A stretch of 6,248 bases of DNA from an uncultured Gemmatimonadales bacterium (GTDB taxonomy: Bacteria > Gemmatimonadota > Gemmatimonadetes > Longimicrobiales > Gaopeijiaceae): contig CALJKZ010000357.1 of NCBI GenBank assembly GCA_937983085.1, positions 1 through 6,248 on the forward strand, written 5' to 3'. Under the pieces are notes generated by a model that saw nothing but the letters and a program-made list of their open reading frames with translations, had not been told where the DNA came from and searched no databases. The translations under genes were made by a program, and so were the position numbers. This document shows, piece after piece, positions 1 to 4,973 of this stretch. How positions within the stretch are numbered: the first letter of the stretch is position 1; the number at the start of each line of letters is the position of its first letter.

Positions 1-22
1 GAAGACCGACGGCTGGCCTCGG

Positions 23-1291
23 GTGAGTCTGGGTCGCCGTCGCTTTCTCTCGGGCCTGGGTGGCGCCTCCCTGGCGTGGCCCAGGACCGTGGAGGCGCTG
101 GCGCAGGACCTCGCGTCGGGAGGAACGCCCGACGACGAGGCCTTCTGGTACCAGGTCCGGTCCTCCTTCCTCATTCCCGAAGACCGGATCTACCTGAACA
201 ACGGCACCCTCGGCCCGTCTCCCCGGGTGGTCGTGGATGCCGTCACGGAGCACACCCGTCGCGTGGCCGCGACGTATCCACCGGCTGTGGCCTGGGACGA
301 CCTCAAGGCATCGGTCTCGTCCCTCGTCGGGGGTGACCCCGACGGATTCGTATTCCCACGGAACACCACCGAGGCCATGAGTTTCGTGGCGCACGGACTG
401 ACGCTAGAGTCCGGGGACGACGTGGTGACCACCGATCACGAGCACATCGGTGGCCTCGAGCCGTGGAGGGTGGTGGCGGCGCGCCGTGGCGTGACCGTGA
501 CGGTGGCGCCGTTGCCGGTTCCCGCGGAGAGCGACGAGGAACTCCTCGAGGCGGTCTGGAGCGCCGTGTCTCCACGAACCCGGGTGGTGAGCGTCTCGCA
601 CCTCACCTTCACCACCGGCACCCGTCTTCCCGTCGAGGCCTTGGGTCGCCGATGCCGGGAAGCCGGCATCGTGTTCTGCGTCGACGGGGCGCATCCTCCG
701 GGGATGCTCGCCTTGGACGTGGAGGGCGCCGGGGGCGATTTCTACGCCTCCTCGCCGCACAAGTGGATGCTGGCTCCCCAGGGGTGTGGCCTCCTGTACC
801 TCGGGGAGGCGTGGAGGGAGGAACTCTGGCCCACCCTGGCGTCAGGGGGGTGGGACGACTTGGCGCTCGGCGCCCACCGCTTCAATCACATGGGTACCCT
901 CGACGAGTCCCGTCTCGCGGGGCTGCTGGCCGCTTCCGAGTTCCTTCGTGCCGTCGGCATGGATCGGGTCGAGGCACGGGTGCGCTACCTGCGAGCCCGT
1001 CTCGAGGAAGGCCTTCGGTCCATGACCGGCGTCGACGTGGCCACGCCCGCGCCGGAATCGCTGAAAGGCGGGATGGTGGCGTTCAGCGTGGAAGGGGTGG
1101 AGTCGGCCGCCCTCCAGCGACACCTTTCGCGAACCGCAGCGGTTCGTACCCGGGTCATCGGTGAGTACGGATACGGATGGATGCGGCTCTCCACCCACGT
1201 CTACAACTCACCCCGGCAGGTGGATCGCGTGCTGGAACTCATCCATGCCGTTGCTCGGGAAGGTCTAGCGAACGAGGGAGTCGGAGGATGA
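23..1291 (+). CDS. Tat-exported class V aminotransferase-fold PLP enzyme (isopenicillin-N-epimerase-like)
   Basis: PLP-dependent enzyme of the class V aminotransferase fold, 422 aa; substrate unknown. Seen: an N-terminal twin-arginine motif (R5-R6-R7-F8-L9), a short hydrophobic stretch (about 8-19) and a signal-peptidase site after A25-L26-A27, which predict export of the folded, PLP-loaded protein by Tat. The mature part has N114-T-T-E117 for phosphate/cofactor contact, a candidate PLP-stacking His in the D138-H-E-H141 segment, the cofactor-ring Asp in C-V-D221-G-A-H, the Schiff-base lysine K247 in S-P-H-K-W, and a C-terminal M-R388-L-S-T-H-V-Y-N substrate-carboxylate motif. The loop where cysteine desulfurases carry their catalytic Cys has none, so desulfurase activity is unlikely. 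Length is normal. The start is GTG with no clear Shine-Dalgarno, and the frame stays open to the left edge, so a start further upstream is possible. Its stop overlaps the next gene's ATG. PvdN of Pseudomonas is a known Tat-exported relative acting on a periplasmic metabolite; a similar role here is inference. Confidence 0.85.
   Translation: MSLGRRRFLSGLGGASLAWPRTVEALAQDLASGGTPDDEAFWYQVRSSFLIPEDRIYLNNGTLGPSPRVVVDAVTEHTRRVAATYPPAVAWDDLKASVSSLVGGDPDGFVFPRNTTEAMSFVAHGLTLESGDDVVTTDHEHIGGLEPWRVVAARRGVTVTVAPLPVPAESDEELLEAVWSAVSPRTRVVSVSHLTFTTGTRLPVEALGRRCREAGIVFCVDGAHPPGMLALDVEGAGGDFYASSPHKWMLAPQGCGLLYLGEAWREELWPTLASGGWDDLALGAHRFNHMGTLDESRLAGLLAASEFLRAVGMDRVEARVRYLRARLEEGLRSMTGVDVATPAPESLKGGMVAFSVEGVESAALQRHLSRTAAVRTRVIGEYGYGWMRLSTHVYNSPRQVDRVLELIHAVAREGLANEGVGG
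1274..1291 (+). promoter_or_regulatory. Ribosome binding site and ATGA stop/start overlap that set the start of the membrane protein gene
   Basis: GAGGGAG (1274-1280) lies 7 nt before ATG 1288-1290, and a second GGAGG (1283-1287) directly abuts the ATG. The TGA stop of the upstream gene (1289-1291) shares bases with this ATG. This arrangement typifies translational coupling and favours 1288 as the start. The frame is open further back to an ATG at 1177, but those 37 extra codons lie wholly inside the upstream gene and encode an Arg/Gly/Pro-rich stretch unlike a membrane protein N-terminus. Confidence 0.8.
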
Positions 1292-3537
1292 GCGAAGCAG
1301 GGCCGACCGAAGAAGGCACGACGAAGCCGGCACCCTCGGGAGTCATTCCCGACGGTCCCGACGACGTGCCCTGGGGAAGCGCCGCCCTGGCGGCCCTGGG
1401 CGCGTTCGTGCTCTATGTGCTGACCCTCGCGCCCACTACGGGCTTCTGGGACGCGAGCGAGTACATCGCCACGGCCCACATCCTGGGCATCCCCCATCCT
1501 CCGGGGAACCCGTTCTTCGTGGTGGTCGCCAAGGTGTGGAGCCTCCTACTCGCGCCGACGGGCCTCTCGGTAGCCGTGCGCATCAACCTGTTCGCGGCGG
1601 CGACCAGCGCCGCAGCCACCGGTCTCTTCTTCCTCGTGGCCCACCGGATCCTCGTGGGCATCATCGCGCAGCCGGGCCTGGCCCGCGTCGGGGCGGGGGC
1701 GTCGGCCCTCATCGGGGCGACGACCTTCACGGTGTGGAACCAGTCCAACGTCAACGAGAAGGTCTACACGCTCTCGGTCCTCATCATCGCAGCCGTGACC
1801 TGGTTGGCCGTCCGCTGGTATGACAGGCGGCACGAAGCGGGCAGCGAGCGACTGCTGCTGGTGGCCCTCTTCCTCATGGCCATCGGCTCCACGAGCCACC
1901 TCATGTCGGTCCTCCCGGCCCCGGCGCTCGCGGTCATGGTCTTTCTGGCCGGGGCGCCGCGACTGCACCGGCCCGACTTCCTCGTCCGGGCGGCTCTTCT
2001 GTGCATCGTGGGGTTGTCGTTCAACTTCGTCCTTCCCATCCGGGCGGCTCAGGATCCGGTGATCAACGAGGGAGACCCGACGTGCGCATCGACCACGGGC
2101 GCCGTGGTCGCGGTCTACACGCTCGGAAAGGCGGGCTGCCCGGCGCTGGCGTCCAACCTCACGCGCGAGCAGTACCAGACGCCCCCCATCACCGAGCGGA
2201 AGGCCACGTTCGGCGCTCAGATGGCGACCTACTTGCAGTACTTCGAGTGGCAGTGGGCGCGCGGTCTCGATCCGTCGGAGCTGCCCCAGGTCGTACGCTT
2301 GCCCTTCACCCTCCTCTTTCTGACTCTGGGCATCATCGGACTCGGCACGACGTGGAAGGTGGAGCGAACGGTATGCGCCTACCTGTCGGTCCTCGCGGCT
2401 ACCCTCACCGTGGGCCTCGTCGTCTACCTCAACTTCCGACACGGCTACTCGCTCCACGCCGGCCTCGACCAGTCCATGCGGGAGGTTCGCGAGCGGGACT
2501 ACTTCTTCGTGGCCGGCTTCCTCTTCTGGGGATCGTTGGCCGGTCTCGGCCTGGCCCGCGTCTGGCACGCCATCGCCTCGAACCTCGGGGGCTCCCGCCG
2601 CTCGTACGCCACCGCTTCACCCGTTCTGTTCGTGGCGTTTCTGCCCCTCGTGCTCAACTGGAGTTGGGCGACGCGCAGCGGGGACTACGCGGCGCGCGAC
2701 TGGGCCCACGGCCTCCTCATGAGCGTGGAGCCCTACGGGGTCCTCTTCACGAACGGTGACAACGACACGTTCCCCCTCTGGTATCTCCAGGAGGTGGAGG
2801 GCATTCGTCGTGATGTCACGGTGGTGGTCGGCCAGTACCTGTACACCGACTGGTATCCGAAGCAGTTGCAGGATCTGACCTCACCGGAGCGGCAGCGTGT
2901 GTACGACCCCGAGGCCTTCCCGGGGCTCCACGACGATCGACCCCTCCCGTCCCAGCCCATCACGGTCCTCGACCAGGACGTCATGGATTCGGTCTCGGCC
3001 ATGAGGCTGCCGGAGGACGTCACCATTCCCTTCCCGAAGCTGGCGGTGACGTATCCCGAGGGAATGGTACTGGACCGTGCACAGCAGTTGGCGCTGCGCA
3101 TCATCAACGACTCCAGTTCGGAGCGACCCATCTTCTTCTCCTCCTCCGCGGGAATGATGAGCCAGCTCGGGTTGGACCGGTGGGGCGTGCGTTACGGACT
3201 GACCACCAAGCTCGATCTTCGCAATCTGGAAACCGACGAGCACGTGGGATTGGTCCAGGGCGCGCCCGAATACGGTGGGGACTGGTACCACCTGGAGAAG
3301 ACGCTCCAGCTCTACGACGACGTCTACCTCTTCCGCGGGCTTCGCGACCGGGACATCTGGGCCGATCGATCGACGCTCATGATCCCGTTCCAGTACTACG
3401 TGCTGGCGCTCCAGCTCTCCAACGTCGTCGACGTCGCCGGAGGCGACCCGGCCGTCGTACGCGCGCTGGAAGACGATGCCCTCGCCTTCCAGATCGTTTC
3501 CGAAGGCGGTAGGCGGGGCGCGCCGGACGGGCCGTAG
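1288..3537 (+). CDS. DUF2723 / TMEM260-like polytopic membrane glycosyltransferase (predicted protein O-mannosyltransferase family)
   Basis: Integral membrane protein of 749 aa in the DUF2723 family (Pfam PF11028, linked to TMEM260, a eukaryotic protein O-mannosyltransferase). The GT-C fold predicts sugar transfer from a lipid-linked donor on the outer face of the membrane; the bacterial acceptor is unknown. Seen: a hydrophilic N-terminus (1-29), about 12 hydrophobic segments between residues 32 and 462, and a soluble C-terminal part (about 465-749). Family signatures are present in order: G-F-W-D55-A-S-E58-Y in the first external loop with the candidate catalytic acids, H70-P-P-G-N-P, N-E-G-D-P (260-264), R401-E-R-D-Y-F, N489-G-D-N-D-T-F-P-L-W-Y, Q501-E-V-E-G-I-R and T520-D-W-Y. 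Between N-E-G-D-P and R-E-Q-Y (293-296) lies a loop with two cysteines, C266 and C284, that could form a disulfide. The gene starts inside the stop of the exported PLP enzyme, so the two are co-translated. Family assignment is firm; mannose specificity and acceptor are inference. Confidence 0.9.
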   Translation: MSEAGPTEEGTTKPAPSGVIPDGPDDVPWGSAALAALGAFVLYVLTLAPTTGFWDASEYIATAHILGIPHPPGNPFFVVVAKVWSLLLAPTGLSVAVRINLFAAATSAAATGLFFLVAHRILVGIIAQPGLARVGAGASALIGATTFTVWNQSNVNEKVYTLSVLIIAAVTWLAVRWYDRRHEAGSERLLLVALFLMAIGSTSHLMSVLPAPALAVMVFLAGAPRLHRPDFLVRAALLCIVGLSFNFVLPIRAAQDPVINEGDPTCASTTGAVVAVYTLGKAGCPALASNLTREQYQTPPITERKATFGAQMATYLQYFEWQWARGLDPSELPQVVRLPFTLLFLTLGIIGLGTTWKVERTVCAYLSVLAATLTVGLVVYLNFRHGYSLHAGLDQSMREVRERDYFFVAGFLFWGSLAGLGLARVWHAIASNLGGSRRSYATASPVLFVAFLPLVLNWSWATRSGDYAARDWAHGLLMSVEPYGVLFTNGDNDTFPLWYLQEVEGIRRDVTVVVGQYLYTDWYPKQLQDLTSPERQRVYDPEAFPGLHDDRPLPSQPITVLDQDVMDSVSAMRLPEDVTIPFPKLAVTYPEGMVLDRAQQLALRIINDSSSERPIFFSSSAGMMSQLGLDRWGVRYGLTTKLDLRNLETDEHVGLVQGAPEYGGDWYHLEKTLQLYDDVYLFRGLRDRDIWADRSTLMIPFQYYVLALQLSNVVDVAGGDPAVVRALEDDALAFQIVSEGGRRGAPDGP

Positions 3538-3576
3538 ACCCACGGCACCGACCGCATCAGCCGGTCGCCAGGAACC

Positions 3577-3593
3577 CCCCTCGGCCGGAGGGG
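3577..3593 (+). promoter_or_regulatory. Hairpin covering the ribosome binding site of the MoeB-rhodanese gene
   Basis: In the 67-nt gap between genes 2 and 3, CCCCTC (3577-3582) and GAGGGG (3588-3593) form a perfect 6-bp stem with loop GGCCG. The 3' arm overlaps the only good Shine-Dalgarno of the next gene (GGAGGGG, 3587-3593), which sits 11 nt before ATG 3605. Folding would hide it. That makes expression dependent on ribosomes or a factor opening the stem, but C-runs opposite a G-rich Shine-Dalgarno also arise by chance in DNA this rich in GC. No U-tract follows, so it is not a terminator. Confidence 0.35.
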
Positions 3594-3604
3594 TGCAACG
3601 GGCC

Positions 3605-4777
3605 ATGAGCCTGCCCGACCTGGAGCGTGACGAGCTCTACCGCTATGCCCGACATCTGGCGCTTCCCGACGTCGGTCTCGAGGGTCAACAACGACTGAAG
3701 GCCGGGAGCGTCCTGTGCGTCGGTGCCGGCGGACTCGGATCTCCCTTGTGCCTCTACCTGGCGGCGGCCGGGGTGGGCACCATCGGCATCGTGGACTTCG
3801 ACGTGGTGGACGAGAGCAATCTGCAGAGGCAGCTCCTCCACGGAACGTCGGACGTGGGACGGAGCAAGCTGGAGTCGGCCATGGACCGGCTGAGGGACGT
3901 GAACCCCCACGTTCGCGTCGAGCCCCACGCGGCACGTCTTTCGTCCGACAATGCCCTGGACATCCTCGAGGGCTACGACGTCGTCGTCGACGGGACGGAC
4001 AACTTCCCGACGCGGTACCTCGTGAACGACGCCTGTGTGCTGCTGGGCAAGCCCAACGTCTACGGCTCGGTCTTCCGGTGGGAGGGTCAGGTGTCGGTCT
4101 TCTCCACCCCGGAGGGACCGTGCTACCGCTGCCTCTTCCGGGAGCCTCCGCCTCCGGGCCTGGTACCCAACTGTGCCGAAGGAGGGGTCCTGGGAGCCCT
4201 CCCCGGCATCATCGGCGCGGCCCAGGCCATGGAGACCATCAAGCTCCTCCTCGGCGTGGGCCGCACGCTCGAGGGGCGGCTGGCCATCTTCGACGCCCTG
4301 GAGATGACGTGGCGGGAGGTGGCGCTTCGACGAAACCCGGCGTGCCCGGTCTGCGGCGATGATCCCACCGTCACCGAGCTCATCGACTACGAGGTCTTCT
4401 GCGGCGTGAAAGCTTCGGGTGCCCCCCTCGGGGAAAGCGCCGCGGAAGGCGATGTGTCGGAAGTCGATGCTTCGGAGCTGCGGGAGCGCCTGGAGGGCGA
4501 CGCCCCTCCGTACCTCGTCGACGTCCGCGAGCCCTGGGAGTGGGCGGTGAGCAACCTGGCCGACCGCGGGGCTCGGTTGATTCCTCTGGACGAGTTGGCC
4601 GTCCGCTTGGAGGAGATTCCCGACGACCGGCCCGTCGTCACGTACTGCCGGTCCGGGGCCAGAAGTGCCCGGGCAGCCCGACGGTTGGTCGATGCCGGCC
4701 GTCACGACGTGGCGAGCCTGACGGGAGGGATCGAGGCGTGGGCCCGGGCCCACGACCCCGACCTCAAGGTGGTCTGA
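3605..4777 (+). CDS. moeZ: Sulfur-carrier adenylyltransferase/sulfurtransferase: MoeB/ThiF domain fused to rhodanese (MoeZ-like)
   Basis: Cytoplasmic E1-like enzyme of 390 aa that adenylates the C-terminal Gly-Gly of a small sulfur carrier (MoaD, ThiS or CysO type) and, through its rhodanese domain, supplies sulfur to form the thiocarboxylate used in molybdopterin, thiamine or cysteine synthesis. Seen: ThiF/MoeB domain (about 1-255) with arginine finger candidate R16, the nucleotide loop G40-A-G-G-L-G45, D64-F-D66, N72-L-Q-R75-Q, K88, D129-G-T-D132-N, conserved C190, and the zinc ligands C173-Y-R-C176 plus C247-P-V-C250. A linker (about 255-287) carries L-I-D-Y-E-V-F-C-G, as in MoeZ proteins. 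The rhodanese domain (about 288-388) has D-V-R-E-P-W-E and active-site C348 in C-R-S-G-A-R-S. All key residues are intact. The frame extends upstream to 3476 inside the previous gene; ATG 3605 fits the family N-terminus and follows a GGAGGGG site. GTG 3593 is a poorer alternative because it overlaps that site. Which carrier it serves cannot be told here; none is encoded nearby. Confidence 0.93.
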   Translation: MSLPDLERDELYRYARHLALPDVGLEGQQRLKAGSVLCVGAGGLGSPLCLYLAAAGVGTIGIVDFDVVDESNLQRQLLHGTSDVGRSKLESAMDRLRDVNPHVRVEPHAARLSSDNALDILEGYDVVVDGTDNFPTRYLVNDACVLLGKPNVYGSVFRWEGQVSVFSTPEGPCYRCLFREPPPPGLVPNCAEGGVLGALPGIIGAAQAMETIKLLLGVGRTLEGRLAIFDALEMTWREVALRRNPACPVCGDDPTVTELIDYEVFCGVKASGAPLGESAAEGDVSEVDASELRERLEGDAPPYLVDVREPWEWAVSNLADRGARLIPLDELAVRLEEIPDDRPVVTYCRSGARSARAARRLVDAGRHDVASLTGGIEAWARAHDPDLKVV

Positions 4778-4785
4778 TCTGCACT

Positions 4786-4803
4786 GAGGGGTGACGACCC
4801 TTC
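4786..4803 (+). terminator. Weak hairpin after the MoeB-rhodanese stop codon, possible terminator
   Basis: Nine bases after the TGA at 4775-4777, GAGGGGT (4786-4792) pairs with ACCCTTC (4797-4803) around the loop GACG, giving 7 pairs including one G-U. The following bases (GACTCGCG) contain no T-run, so it is not a canonical intrinsic terminator. Its position between a stop codon and a promoter-like sequence is what suggests a 3'-end role. Confidence 0.3.
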
Positions 4804-4830
4804 GACTCGCGTTGCACCGCGCGAAAACTC

Positions 4831-4859
4831 TTGACCCTCGGCGGGGGAAGCGCTGAATT
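4831..4859 (+). promoter_or_regulatory. Candidate sigma-70-type promoter for the TPR gene
   Basis: TTGACC (4831-4836) matches the -35 consensus at five of six bases. It is followed by a 17-nt spacer and TGAATT (4854-4859), which matches the -10 consensus at only three of six. A short A-run (4824-4827) lies just upstream. The expected transcription start is near 4866, giving a leader of about 108 nt. The strong -35 and ideal spacing in an otherwise non-coding gap support the call; the poor -10 box makes it uncertain. Confidence 0.45.
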
Positions 4860-4862
4860 GGC

Positions 4863-4876
4863 CACGAGGCCTCGTG
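4863..4876. promoter_or_regulatory. 14-bp perfect palindrome over the predicted transcription start, candidate operator
   Basis: CACGAGG at 4863-4869 is followed directly by its reverse complement CCTCGTG at 4870-4876. One further pair (G4861/C4878) fits after a mismatch at 4862/4877. The centre is about 10 bp downstream of the candidate -10 box, so a dimeric repressor bound here would block transcription initiation. A perfect 14-bp palindrome is expected about once per 16 kb in random sequence, so finding one by chance in this 196-bp gap is roughly a 1% event, somewhat more given the base bias. As RNA it has no loop and would have to open its central pairs. Confidence 0.4.
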
Positions 4877-4973
4877 CCTGCCCCGCGGACCGATGCGGGC
4901 CACACCCGACCCTTGCAGGCACCCTGTCGGAGGACCGACCGATCACAGCCCGCCGGCAGATCCGGAGAGACGC
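4877..4973 (+). other. 5' leader of the TPR gene with its ribosome binding site
   Basis: This is the untranslated stretch between the palindrome and ATG 4974. It contains a small perfect stem, GTCGG (4926-4930) with CCGAC (4935-4939) around loop AGGA, too short to mean much alone. A clear Shine-Dalgarno GGAG (4964-4967) sits 6 nt before the ATG and fixes the start. I recognise no riboswitch class and no convincing small ORF here. Confidence 0.5.

Noticed and set aside
1177..1287. An N-terminal extension of the DUF2723 protein from ATG 1177
   Set aside because: It would lie wholly inside the upstream coding region and lacks family similarity. ATG 1288 has a well-spaced Shine-Dalgarno and the ATGA overlap.
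1546..2568. Antisense open frame of 340 codons opposite the DUF2723 gene
   Set aside because: Charged low-complexity translation with no domain; it is the shadow of the hydrophobic codons of the membrane protein.
3476..3604. An N-terminal extension of the MoeB-rhodanese protein from ATG 3476
   Set aside because: It would overlap the end of the DUF2723 gene, and the added residues are low-complexity. The MoeB family N-terminus (L-x-R-Y-x-R-H) begins just after ATG 3605.
3557..4903. Long antisense open frame of 448 codons opposite the MoeB-rhodanese gene
   Set aside because: It mirrors a gene with intact, well-recognised motifs. Its translation is low-complexity (Arg, Gly, His, Pro rich) with no domain, as expected for antisense frames in GC-rich DNA.
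4926..4939. 5-bp hairpin in the TPR gene leader as a regulatory element
   Set aside because: A 5-bp stem with a 4-nt loop is common by chance in this base composition, and it neither covers the ribosome binding site nor is followed by a T-run.
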